59,181 bases of DNA. It comes from Akkermansiaceae bacterium. GTDB taxonomy: Bacteria; Verrucomicrobiota; Verrucomicrobiia; Verrucomicrobiales; Akkermansiaceae. The notes under the pieces are model-generated. The model searched no databases. It was not told the DNA's origin and worked only from the letters and a program-made list of their open reading frames with translations. Positions 33,364 through 41,618 of the stretch are shown here, piece after piece (the stretch's first letter is position 1; every line of letters begins with the position of its first letter). The translations under genes were made by a program, and so were the position numbers. The DNA lies in NCBI GenBank assembly GCA_903934285.1, contig CAIZNN010000063.1, forward strand, positions 1 to 59,181, written 5' to 3'.

Positions 33364-34478
33364 TGTCCAAGCTCACGCCGAATGTCCCGCGATACAAGAA
33401 GCACCATCCGCTGTTCCGGCGCCTGATGGGCGGGTGGTCGTTCCTGGTTTGGCTGGCCATGATCGTCGTCACTTATCTGTGCTATAGGGGCGGCGGGGCG
33501 TTCCTGCCGCTCAATGGCCAGGTGCAGGTCATCAAGGAAAATGTCGCGTGCCTCGAGACGGCCAGACTCAGCCAGATCAAGGTCAGTCCGGGCCAGAAAA
33601 TCAAGCGCGGCGAGCTCATCGCCTTGCTCGATACCAGCAGGATCGAGCAGCAGATTGCGCAACTCACCGCCAAGTTGCGCCAGGAACGCCAATTGGAGGA
33701 CCTCGAGGCCTTGGACCGGCAGCGCCGCCTCATGACCGATGCGCAAGACCTGCGCAAAATCATCAGCGAAACCGAAATCCAACAGGAACGCGACAAGTCG
33801 ACCCATGCCGTGCTCGCCGAGCGCTATCAAACGTTGGCCGGTTTCCTTGAAAAAGGCCTGGTCAGCAATAGCGAATATTTCAAGGTCGGCGTCGAACTGG
33901 CCGAACTGGAACCCAATCTCAAGAAATATCCCGCACTCATCGCGCAATACCAGCAGGACTTGGCGGCCGTCTTGCGCATGCAGCAGGAGACGGAAGCGGC
34001 CGGCCTGACCTTGCACCGCGACCCGCAGGGGCAGTCGCTGGAAGCCAGTATCGAGAGTGACCCGCAACTGCAGGCGCTGCGAAGCAGCAAGGAAGATCAC
34101 AGCCTGCGTGCGGCCGCCGACGGCTCGGTGGGGCTGATCTATTTCCAGCAAGGCGAGGTTGTTAGTGCGGGAGTCCCGGTGGCCGAGATCATCAAGGATG
34201 TGCCGCCGGTGGTTGAAGCCTTCGTTCCCGAAACCCTAACGGTGCACGTGTTCGTCGGCCAGCAATACCGTGTCTCCAGCCTGATGACCCCCAACCAATC
34301 CTACAGCGCGACGGTCACCGCCATCACTCCCGAAATCATCGGCCAAGTCGATGCCGCCAACAGCATGGCCAAGCGGGTCATTCGCGGCCGACGCCTGTTA
34401 TTGACTCCCAGCGGCTCAACCCACCTGTTGCCAGGTGAAAGCGTCATGATCGAAGTGGTGCGCAAATCCTGGTTTTAG
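33363..34478 (+). CDS. HlyD-type membrane fusion/adaptor protein
   Basis: A 371-residue protein with one N-terminal membrane helix (SFLVWLAMIVVTYLCYRGGG, about residues 22-41). The first half of a lipoyl-like barrel follows (VIKENVACLETARLSQIKVS ... IKRGELIALLDTS), then a long alpha-helical hairpin (residues about 100-220, with many Glu/Gln/Lys), the second lipoyl half (RAAADGSVGLIYFQQGEVVS) and a beta-barrel. This is the periplasmic adaptor architecture of type I secretion and efflux systems, but no ABC transporter or TolC gene is adjacent. Its start overlaps the DUF4956 stop by one base, so it appears to be a structural part of the VTC/DUF4956/CotH unit rather than of an efflux pump. Confidence 0.82.
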   Translation: MSKLTPNVPRYKKHHPLFRRLMGGWSFLVWLAMIVVTYLCYRGGGAFLPLNGQVQVIKENVACLETARLSQIKVSPGQKIKRGELIALLDTSRIEQQIAQLTAKLRQERQLEDLEALDRQRRLMTDAQDLRKIISETEIQQERDKSTHAVLAERYQTLAGFLEKGLVSNSEYFKVGVELAELEPNLKKYPALIAQYQQDLAAVLRMQQETEAAGLTLHRDPQGQSLEASIESDPQLQALRSSKEDHSLRAAADGSVGLIYFQQGEVVSAGVPVAEIIKDVPPVVEAFVPETLTVHVFVGQQYRVSSLMTPNQSYSATVTAITPEIIGQVDAANSMAKRVIRGRRLLLTPSGSTHLLPGESVMIEVVRKSWF

Positions 34479-34528
34479 AAAGGGCGGCCGTGGTGGGTGC
34501 TGGACTTGGGGGGGATCGGGTGAATTGA

Positions 34529-34552
34529 ACCACTGATGACTTCATCCGTGGT
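34529..34552. repeat. ACCACTGAT-type hairpin, copy 3
   Basis: ACCACTGATGA (34529-34539) pairs with TCATCCGTGGT (34542-34552), with one mismatch and a two-base loop. It stands about 50 bp after the HlyD stop and could act as a terminator-like hairpin, although no U-run follows. Confidence 0.6.
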
Positions 34553-34943
34553 CATCTGCGCCCCGCGTTATGGGCATCGTCCGGCAGGGGCTGGGATCTG
34601 ACTGCAGCAGCGCTCCGCACTAATCACAGGAAATCGGGTGCGTTGGATTTCACAATAATCCCAGGGGGCGCCATCCCCATCGGCCCTCCTGCCAGTCCAG
34701 CATCGGATCGGCGGGAGGGCACATGGGATGGGTCAATCTGGCTTCGTTCTTTTTCCCCCAACCGCCACCGGGCAACACCGCAGCGTACCTGCCCCAATTG
34801 TCGCAGCTCGCAGCGGGACTGTTGATTGCGATTCCAACCGAGACGGGCGGAAATGCATTCAATGCTAAAAATATGATGCGTTCAATCTTCAGAAAACCCC
34901 ATGATTGTCCGTAACACGCTCACGGCAAACCATTAAATAATTG

Positions 34944-34971
34944 TTGATTCGTTCAGATTACGATGCATAAT
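34944..34971 (+). promoter_or_regulatory. Sigma-70-like promoter of the HipA/YjjJ gene
   Basis: TTGATT (34944-34949) and CATAAT (34966-34971) are separated by 16 bp. The predicted start lies within a few bases of the ATG at 34982, so the mRNA would be leaderless or nearly so; there is also no Shine-Dalgarno sequence. Confidence 0.55.
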
Positions 34972-34981
34972 ACCCCTCGCC

Positions 34982-36370
34982 ATGGCTCGCCCCACACAGC
35001 TCACCCGTGAAAACCTAGCCCCCCACATTCGAGCGCGTGGGCCGGTCTCGGCGACGGAACTCGCGGCGGTTTTGCGGGTGAATCGAACGACCATCGTGCG
35101 AGCGCTGGCGGACTTCGGCGATGAGTTGGTGACGATGGGGGCAACCCGCAGCACCCGTTACGCCCTCAGGCGGCAGGTCAGGAATGCGGGGAGCCGATGG
35201 CCGATCTACGCCGTCGACGAGTCGGGTCAAGCACGGCTGCGGGCCGAGTTGGAGGCGCTGCATGAACGGCGCTGGCGCATTGTGTGGGTGGGAGCGCCAC
35301 CCGCATGGGCGGATCGATTTGGCAACCGGGAGGGACTTTGGGAAGGGTTCCCTTTTTTTCTCAGTGATGCCCGGCCACAAGGATTTCTCGGCCGGGCCAT
35401 CGCCATGCAGATATCCCGCGCGCTCCCGGTCCCCGAAGATCCAAGACGGTGGGGTGACGATGACACCCTGGTCTATTTGCAGGCGGCGAGCGAGGATTTG
35501 CCCGGCTCGCATGTGGTGGGTGACGATTGCTTGCGCCGGGCACTCGCGCGCGCGGTTTTTCCCGAGGCGGCGGATTGGATCGACGCGCCCGAGCGTGCAA
35601 CGCGCTATCCTGAAATGGCCCGGCTTGCCGCGAGTGCGCTGCCTGGCACCTCCGCCGGTGGCGAGCAACCGAAGTTCCTGACGAGCGTGCGGAGCGGTCC
35701 TGGAAATTTTCATCCGGTGCTGGTGAAGTTCTCTCCGCCCATGGATCAGGCCGCCGGTCAACGCTGGGCGGATCTATTGCTGTGCGAGTTCCATGCGCAC
35801 GAGGTGCTGGCGGAAAGCGGACTGGCTACGCCTGGTGCGCGCGTCATTGATGCGGCAGGCCGGCGGTTTTTGGAAGTGCCACGCTTCGACCGGGTGGGCG
35901 CGGGCGGCAGGCGGGGCGTGGTTTCGCTGGAATCGCTCCATGCCGCCGCAGTGGGCAGCGGAGCCCGGCGGGACTGGCCGACGGCTGCGCTGGAACTCCA
36001 ACAGCAAGGGCTGGTCGATGCCGGGGCCGTCGCCACGGCCCGGCGCTTGCATGCGTTCGGTGAACTCATCGGCAATACCGACATGCACTTTGGCAATCTC
36101 TCATTCTGGCTGGACGATACGCTGCCATTTCATGTGGCTCCCGCCTACGACATGCTGCCGATGCTGTGGGCGCCAGGCTTGCAGGGGGAAATTGTCAAGC
36201 GGACCTTCTCGCCCGCACCGCCCTTACCCGCCGCACAAGCGCAGTGGCGGGAAGCCATGGTCTGGGCGGCGGTGTTTTGGCAACGAGTCGCGGCGGATGC
36301 GCGGCTCTCGGCGGACTTCCTGAATTTCGCGAATGCAGCACGCGAGACGCTGCGCAGGCTCAACGCCTGA
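34982..36370 (+). CDS. yjjJ: YjjJ-type HipA kinase with N-terminal helix-turn-helix
   Basis: A 462-residue protein. Residues about 1-60 form a winged helix-turn-helix (SATELAAVLRVNRTTIVRAL), and the rest is a HipA-type Ser/Thr kinase. SAGGEQPKFL is the glycine-rich loop with the conserved Gln-Pro-Lys. D367-M-H-F-G-N372 is the catalytic loop (family pattern N-x-D-x-H-x-x-N) and D390 in AYDML is the metal-binding Asp. The length and fused HTH match E. coli YjjJ rather than HipA, which needs separate HipB. HipA kinases phosphorylate aminoacyl-tRNA synthetases and cause growth arrest; the targets of YjjJ-like members are less clear. Monocistronic, with no antitoxin gene adjacent. The promoter would give a leaderless mRNA. 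Confidence 0.85.
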   Translation: MARPTQLTRENLAPHIRARGPVSATELAAVLRVNRTTIVRALADFGDELVTMGATRSTRYALRRQVRNAGSRWPIYAVDESGQARLRAELEALHERRWRIVWVGAPPAWADRFGNREGLWEGFPFFLSDARPQGFLGRAIAMQISRALPVPEDPRRWGDDDTLVYLQAASEDLPGSHVVGDDCLRRALARAVFPEAADWIDAPERATRYPEMARLAASALPGTSAGGEQPKFLTSVRSGPGNFHPVLVKFSPPMDQAAGQRWADLLLCEFHAHEVLAESGLATPGARVIDAAGRRFLEVPRFDRVGAGGRRGVVSLESLHAAAVGSGARRDWPTAALELQQQGLVDAGAVATARRLHAFGELIGNTDMHFGNLSFWLDDTLPFHVAPAYDMLPMLWAPGLQGEIVKRTFSPAPPLPAAQAQWREAMVWAAVFWQRVAADARLSADFLNFANAARETLRRLNA

Positions 36371-36674
36371 GCAACGGCCCCGGCCTCAGCCCCGGCCTCG
36401 TCACCGACCCGTCCGGCAACTTCTGCGTGCTCATGGCCTGCCGCTGCGTCGCTGAGGATGCGGTGCAAGAAGCGGTGCAGGAAGCGGTGCAGGAATGGCG
36501 GGGTCGGTGTTCGAGGATGACGGATTCCAGCAGCGCAGGCCGCGCAACATTTTTCCTGTAAAAGGTTTCAGGATGGATTTGGGGGCCGATTTCAAGCGGC
36601 TGTTTGGAGTGGTTTTTGGTGTTAGATAAGCGGCTTGGCGGAGTGAGAGTGAGGCCGGCATTGCCGGTTTTTCA
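36371..36674. other. Convergent intergenic region with a 12-bp repeat
   Basis: It lies between the ends of the HipA-like gene and the minus-strand beta-strand protein. It contains three copies of GCGGTGCA(A/G)GAA at 36460-36495 and no gene. Confidence 0.7.
36460..36495. repeat. 12-bp tandem repeat, 3 copies
   Basis: GCGGTGCAAGAA followed by two copies of GCGGTGCAGGAA, head to tail. Confidence 0.9.
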
Positions 36675-39170
36675 TCACGGCGCGGCGAGCTGCACTTCCA
36701 GGCGGGTGAAGATTTGCGGGTTGCGGGCGGGTCCGGAGCCGAGGAATGCCGGCAGTGGCAGCGTCAGATAGCCGTTATCCAGCGGCGGCAGCGGGTTGGT
36801 CCGCGAGTCAAACATCACGTGCGACCAATCGCGCAGGTCGCCGGACGCCTGCACCTGCCAGATCAGATCGGATTTGGCGGGATCAAAGCGCATGCGCAAG
36901 GCCAAGCCGGACCCGGCTGGCACCAGTGCGGGGAGTTGTGCGGCGACGGCAGCCAACGGCCCGACGCCGAGGGCATAACGCATCAGGTTGCTCACCCCAT
37001 CGCCGGCTGGATTGGCCTGCGGGCCGGCGATGGCGGGGTTGGCAGCGTCAGCGGGGTTGGCGAAGCCGAGGCCCACCCATTGGCTGAATTGGCTGGCAAC
37101 GCCACCGACCCGCACCTCAAGCACCCGGCCAGCCAGCGGCCCGCCGCCGAAATCGTGGGTTTGGTCAACCACCGCCCAGGTCAGGTTGTCGGCCGGCACG
37201 GCGCTGCGGTAGTTGACCCCAAGGTGGGAGAATGTGCCGCCGGCATCAGGCACTAACAGCCGCACCTGGGTGGCGGCCAGCCCGGACGTCAGGTCGTAGG
37301 TGGCAGCCGTGAAGAACCCGCCGCGGAGCCGGTCGCCCGGCGCGCGGGTGGCCAGGTTGACAAACAGATCCAGATTCGTCGGGGCGGAGGGGAAGGGCAC
37401 GGATTGGGTGAGACGCAGCAGGCTGTTGCCGGCGAGGCCGGGGTGGGCCAGGACAAATTCGTAGGAGCCCGCCGCGGCGATCGGGGCGGTGAGGGTGGTG
37501 AGGTAGGGGGCGACGATGCCGGGACCGTAGAGCGCACCGCAGGTGCCTGCGCCGCTCAGGACGGTGGTGGTGGTGAGGTGGATGGGAGTGGCGGACCAAT
37601 TGCCATTTATTTCCACAGGGCCGTTGTCCACCACCAGCGGTCCGGCGAAGCCCGGGCTGGTGCCGGAGAGCACCAGCGTGCCGCCACCGGACTTGGTGAG
37701 GGTGCCGGCGCCGCCGAAGGTGCCTGCTAGATCGAGCGTGTTGCCCGGTCCGTCGATATGGATATCGGCGCTGGCACTGAGGCTGATGGCGGTGGTGATG
37801 CTGGCACGGTTGGTGCCGGTGGGGATGGGATCGAACCGCAGCGCTCCTAACACGCCGTTGTGATCGCTGTTGTCGATGGCCGCGCCACGGCCGTTGCCCG
37901 CCAGCACCAGGGTGCCGCCGAAGCTGTGGACCCGCGCACCGCCGACATCATTGCCGGAAATCAGGCGCAGTTGCCCGCCGGAGTGCACGCTGATGCCGGA
38001 GGTTTGACCGGGGGCCGCAGGTTGGGTGAGTTGGATCACACCTTCCTCGATTTGCAACGGTCCGGTGAATATCTTGCCGGCGCCGGTGAGGCTGGCCACG
38101 CCGAGGCCTTGTTTGATCAGGCCGCCGGGGCCATCCCAGATGCCGCGCAAGCGCATGGCGCCATGTTCGAGGTCGCCTTCGAGGTTATATGCCGCCAGGC
38201 ACAGCGCGGTGGCGAGGTAGGCGCTGCCGGGCAGATCGAACTCGATGTATCCGCTGCCGGTGCCGGCGGCGGTGAGCAGGGCGGGGTTGGCGTTGCCGTT
38301 GAAGGTGAGGACGGTGCCGGCGCTGCCGGTGATCCGGTTGCGGAAGGCGCTGGCGGCATTGTCCATCTCGAGGGTGCCAATGGTGATGGGGCCGGTGAGG
38401 GTGACCGCGCGGTCGGCGCTGGCGGGGGCGCCGATGATGGCACGCGCGCCGGCACCGTCAGGCACGGTGCCGCTGGCCCAGTTGGCGGCGATATTCCACC
38501 CGGCATCGCCACCGGATAACAACTTCGGGTTGCCGGGGAGGGCGTCGGCCTCGACTGTTAGGTCGTCGAAGCGATTGTTGCCGGTGCTGGCACCCGCGCC
38601 CTGGGCGAAGGTGATGCGGAGGCCGAAATGCAAGTTGTTGTTAGCGGCGGGGATCAGGCTGAAATCCAAGGTTTGCACCACCGGGACGAGTTCGGAGATG
38701 GTGAAGGTGGCCAGCGGGACGTAGGTGGTGCCATCCACGGTGTAGGCGAGCGACTGGGTGCCCGCGCCATTGGCCGAGCGGCGGGTTTCGTATTTGACGA
38801 GGATGTTTTGAAAGCCGGTGGTGGGAATGGCGGCGGTGACCATGGTGCCGGCGGTCAGCGGGTTGTTGACGCGGAGGTGGGAGGCTGCGGCATCGCCGTT
38901 GCGGGCGTTGAGTCCGGCGAAGCCCTCGTTGATATCTGCTAGATAGGTGCCGGCCACCGCCATGGTGCCGCCGCCAATCGTCTGAGTGGGCGTGAGCAGG
39001 GCGGCGTCATTGTTGAAATTCCAATAATGAATGAGGACGCCGGGCGGCGCGGCGCTGGCCACCGCGCACAGGGGCAGCAGCCATGCGATTGTCCACACGG
39101 CCAGGGGCCTTCGAACGCGGGCGTCCCTTTGCGGCACGTGGTTTCGACTGGGGGCGGGGAGGTGTTTCAT
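36675..39170 (-). CDS. Secreted autotransporter-associated beta-strand repeat protein
   Basis: Started at 39170, this is an 831-residue protein; an upstream in-frame ATG at 39203 is less likely. The N-terminus is a long signal sequence (basic start, then AVWTIAWLLPLCAVASAA). Residues about 25-210 resemble a jelly-roll binding domain (LIHYWNFNNDAALLTPTQTI). The middle has repeated beta-strand units typical of autotransporter-associated repeats (GGLIKQGLGVASLTGAGKIF; GTLTKSGGGTLVLSGTSPGF). Near the C-terminus comes NPAGDGVSNLMRYALGVGPL followed by a beta module ending in IFTRLEVQLAAP, instead of a classic outer-membrane barrel. Probably a surface adhesin or structural protein. It follows the oxidoreductase gene by 93 bp on the same strand. 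Confidence 0.82.
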   Translation of the reverse strand: MKHLPAPSRNHVPQRDARVRRPLAVWTIAWLLPLCAVASAAPPGVLIHYWNFNNDAALLTPTQTIGGGTMAVAGTYLADINEGFAGLNARNGDAAASHLRVNNPLTAGTMVTAAIPTTGFQNILVKYETRRSANGAGTQSLAYTVDGTTYVPLATFTISELVPVVQTLDFSLIPAANNNLHFGLRITFAQGAGASTGNNRFDDLTVEADALPGNPKLLSGGDAGWNIAANWASGTVPDGAGARAIIGAPASADRAVTLTGPITIGTLEMDNAASAFRNRITGSAGTVLTFNGNANPALLTAAGTGSGYIEFDLPGSAYLATALCLAAYNLEGDLEHGAMRLRGIWDGPGGLIKQGLGVASLTGAGKIFTGPLQIEEGVIQLTQPAAPGQTSGISVHSGGQLRLISGNDVGGARVHSFGGTLVLAGNGRGAAIDNSDHNGVLGALRFDPIPTGTNRASITTAISLSASADIHIDGPGNTLDLAGTFGGAGTLTKSGGGTLVLSGTSPGFAGPLVVDNGPVEINGNWSATPIHLTTTTVLSGAGTCGALYGPGIVAPYLTTLTAPIAAAGSYEFVLAHPGLAGNSLLRLTQSVPFPSAPTNLDLFVNLATRAPGDRLRGGFFTAATYDLTSGLAATQVRLLVPDAGGTFSHLGVNYRSAVPADNLTWAVVDQTHDFGGGPLAGRVLEVRVGGVASQFSQWVGLGFANPADAANPAIAGPQANPAGDGVSNLMRYALGVGPLAAVAAQLPALVPAGSGLALRMRFDPAKSDLIWQVQASGDLRDWSHVMFDSRTNPLPPLDNGYLTLPLPAFLGSGPARNPQIFTRLEVQLAAP

Positions 39171-39263
39171 GCGCGAAATTAGCCTCTCAGCCCCCTTTGC
39201 CAAGCAGAATCAGCCGGCAGTTTTGCCGGCTGCGGGCGGCCGGTTCTTGCACAAACCGCCAGG

Positions 39264-40634
39264 CTACCCGACCTGAGGCGGGGCGAAGCCGTCGCGGTAG
39301 GTGCGGCGGACAAGGGTTTGAGTGGCTTCCGGGCTGTTGGTGAACGCCAGCTTCGACTTGTCCCAGAGCAATTCCTGGCCGGGGAAACGCGAGGCCTTGA
39401 CGGCGAGCAAGGTGGCCTCGGTCATGCGCACGGCGTCCTTGAACGGGGTGCGCAATTCGGTTTTTTTGCCGAGGCAATTGTCCACCCAGGCGTGCCAATG
39501 ATTGAGCGGCGGAAATGCCGGCAAGCCGGGCAGGCGCAAGCCTTCTTCCACCTTGCCGTCGCGCCAGATCCTGGGCCGGCCATCGAGTTCGATGGCCAGC
39601 GTGCCCCCCTCACACACCACCACGCTCATGATGTCCTCGGTGAGCGCCGCGGGTATCCGCAGTTGCTCGGCCGTGGGCAGTTGGCTCGAACTGTAGTAAT
39701 GGATCGGAAACGTCTTGCCGGCAAACTTGTCGGAGTTGACCTCATAGACAAGGGTCGAGCGGCACGGCGTGACGTGGAACATCTTGTTAGTGGTTTGCGG
39801 GCAATCGGTTTTAACCGCCACCGGAGACATCAATTCGTCGTAGCTGAAGAACACCACATCCAGCAGGTGGCAGCCAAAATCGCCCTGGCCGTTGCTGCCG
39901 AAGTCCCACCAGCTCCGCCATTTCGCCGGGGCCAGCCCGTCATAATAGGGCATTTTGGCGCAGGGGCCGAGCCACAGGTCATAGTCGAGGGAGGCCGGCA
40001 CCAGCGGGTTTTCCTTGAGCGCCATGCCGTAGTTGACAGGCTGGTTGGGCACCGGGCCGCCGAGCCAGGCATAGGCTGCGATGGCTTTTCCGAGTTGGCC
40101 TTGGCGGAGGATTTCCACTGCGGCGCGGCGTCCGGCGCCAGCCATGCGTTGGTTGCCGAGTTGGGTGACGAGTTGTGGTCTGGCCTTGAGCGCGCGCTCG
40201 ATCATGACCAACTCCTCGAGCTGATGGACTAACGGTTTTTGGCCGTAGATATGTTTGTGGTGGTCCATCGCGGTGAGCAGGATCGGCGCGTGCGAATGGT
40301 CCGGCACGGCCACAATCACCGCGTCAAACGCGTCGGCGTGCTTGGCGAAGGCCTCGCGGTAATCGCGGCAGGTGAACGCTTTGGGATGATCCTGGGCGGC
40401 TTGCGCCAGATAGTCCGCATCGACGTCGCACAGCCCGACAATCTCGGCCATGGGATGGCCGGCGACTTGGAGGCGGTCGCTGCGACCGATGGTTCCGACC
40501 ACGCCAATGGACAGGACGCGGAGTTTGTCATTGGGCGAGGCGGCGCGGGCGCGCGGGAGGCCCAGCGCGCTGAGACCAAGGCCTGCGGCAGCGGTGGATT
40601 GGAGGAAACGACGGCGACTCTGGATGGCGTGCAT
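39264..40634 (-). CDS. Tat-exported Gfo/Idh/MocA oxidoreductase
   Basis: A 456-residue protein with a twin-arginine signal (SRRRFLQSTAAAGLGLSALG). The Rossmann fold follows (VLSIGVVGTIGRSDRL, where the usual GxGxxG is loosened), with LCDVDADY as the acidic end of beta-2, AVIVAVPDHSHAPI, and the EKPLAH-equivalent QKPLVHQ. The C-terminal half is the GFO/IDH/MocA alpha/beta domain (KWRSWWDFGSNGQGDFGCHL). Such secreted homologues are abundant in Verrucomicrobia and Planctomycetes and are presumed NAD(P)-dependent sugar dehydrogenases or glycosidases. In QKPLVHQ the usual Glu of EKP is Gln, as in its paralogue at 55741-57165. Substrate unknown. Confidence 0.85.
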   Translation of the reverse strand: MHAIQSRRRFLQSTAAAGLGLSALGLPRARAASPNDKLRVLSIGVVGTIGRSDRLQVAGHPMAEIVGLCDVDADYLAQAAQDHPKAFTCRDYREAFAKHADAFDAVIVAVPDHSHAPILLTAMDHHKHIYGQKPLVHQLEELVMIERALKARPQLVTQLGNQRMAGAGRRAAVEILRQGQLGKAIAAYAWLGGPVPNQPVNYGMALKENPLVPASLDYDLWLGPCAKMPYYDGLAPAKWRSWWDFGSNGQGDFGCHLLDVVFFSYDELMSPVAVKTDCPQTTNKMFHVTPCRSTLVYEVNSDKFAGKTFPIHYYSSSQLPTAEQLRIPAALTEDIMSVVVCEGGTLAIELDGRPRIWRDGKVEEGLRLPGLPAFPPLNHWHAWVDNCLGKKTELRTPFKDAVRMTEATLLAVKASRFPGQELLWDKSKLAFTNSPEATQTLVRRTYRDGFAPPQVG

Positions 40635-40883
40635 GGTTGCTGGCCGCTACGGGCGGGTGGCCGCGGATCTTTCCGCGAAAACTTGCGGCGCGCTGGATTG
40701 CCGCGCGCTGCAAGGCCTGCCAATGGAACTCGCCACAGCCATGCCCGCGGCCGCGTCAAAGTGCGGAGTCGGATGAAAGAACGCGGCGCATCAACCCGTA
40801 GTTTTTCGCCTTGTCGCCACCGTGGTTTCGGGATTTGTTCATTCCGCTGGCCACGCCACCAAGCGCTCACCGAAATTGACCCC

Positions 40884-41618
40884 ATGAGACCCCTGCACTC
40901 CGCCACCCTGACCAAGACCTTGCCGCATATTGCCAGCGCCCTATTGGGGTTGGTGCTCACCCTGCCCGCCGCCGAGGACGCCAAACCACCGGCCGCGGCG
41001 CTGAGCACCACCGCCGCCGCAGGCAGCCAGGCGCTGACGTTGGAGCTGCCCAAACCGTTGTTTGTCGGCACCCCCAAAAACATCAAGTCCACCAATCTGG
41101 AAAAACCACTGCCCGGCAAGCGCCCGATCTATCAGGTGCCCGGCGGCACGGTCATGCTTTCCGCTGGCACCAAAGTCACCAGTAGTGATGCCGCCCCGAT
41201 CATCGGCAGCTTGGAGCTGCTCACCGACAAGGACAAGGAGGCGGGCGATGGCAGCATTATCGAACTCGGGCCGGGCAAACAATATGTGCAGATCGATCTG
41301 GGCAAGCCGGCGCAGCTCGCCGCCTTGGTCCTCTGGCACTACCATCAGGACGCGCGGGTGTATCGCGATGTGGTGGTGCAGGTGGCGGAAGATCCCGATT
41401 TCATCCTGGGCGTGGTCACCCTGTTCAACAACGACGACGACAATTCGTCGGGCTTGGGCGCGGGCAAGGACAAGGAATATCTCGAAACCTATGAGGGCAA
41501 GCTGCTCGACGGCAAGGCTGCCAAGGGCCGCTACGTCCGCCTGTATAGCAACGGCAACACCTCTAACGACGCGAACCACTATATCGAAGTGGAGGTTTAC
41601 GGCAAGGTGGCGGAATGA
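40884..41618 (+). CDS. Secreted discoidin (F5/8 type C)-like protein
   Basis: I start at the ATG at 40884, which gives a 244-residue protein with a signal peptide (TLPHIASALLGLVLTLPAAE). The middle and end resemble a discoidin fold: GPGKQYVQIDLGKPAQLAAL, then an alpha/beta stretch, and GRYVRLYSNGN...NHYIEVEVYG as the closing strand. Such domains bind sugars or surfaces. The end overlaps the next gene by 4 bp (ATGA), suggesting coupled translation and a functional link with the Agl23-like membrane protein. Divergent from the oxidoreductase upstream. No enzyme activity is predicted. Confidence 0.7.
   Translation: MRPLHSATLTKTLPHIASALLGLVLTLPAAEDAKPPAAALSTTAAAGSQALTLELPKPLFVGTPKNIKSTNLEKPLPGKRPIYQVPGGTVMLSAGTKVTSSDAAPIIGSLELLTDKDKEAGDGSIIELGPGKQYVQIDLGKPAQLAALVLWHYHQDARVYRDVVVQVAEDPDFILGVVTLFNNDDDNSSGLGAGKDKEYLETYEGKLLDGKAAKGRYVRLYSNGNTSNDANHYIEVEVYGKVAE

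Larger units (their letters stand above)
34479..34981. other. 503-bp intergenic region
   Basis: No gene recognised. It contains the third ACCACTGAT-type hairpin near its left end and an AT-rich promoter-like segment at its right end. G+C content falls sharply over about 34860-34975. Confidence 0.6.

Noticed and set aside
33363-34478. HlyD-like gene as part of an efflux pump or type I secretion system
   Set aside because: No ABC transporter, RND pump or TolC gene adjoins it, and its start overlaps DUF4956, so it fits the VTC unit better.
36675-39170. Classical type V autotransporter
   Set aside because: The C-terminus shows the shared F-T-R-L module, not a 12-strand outer-membrane barrel with terminal Phe or Trp.
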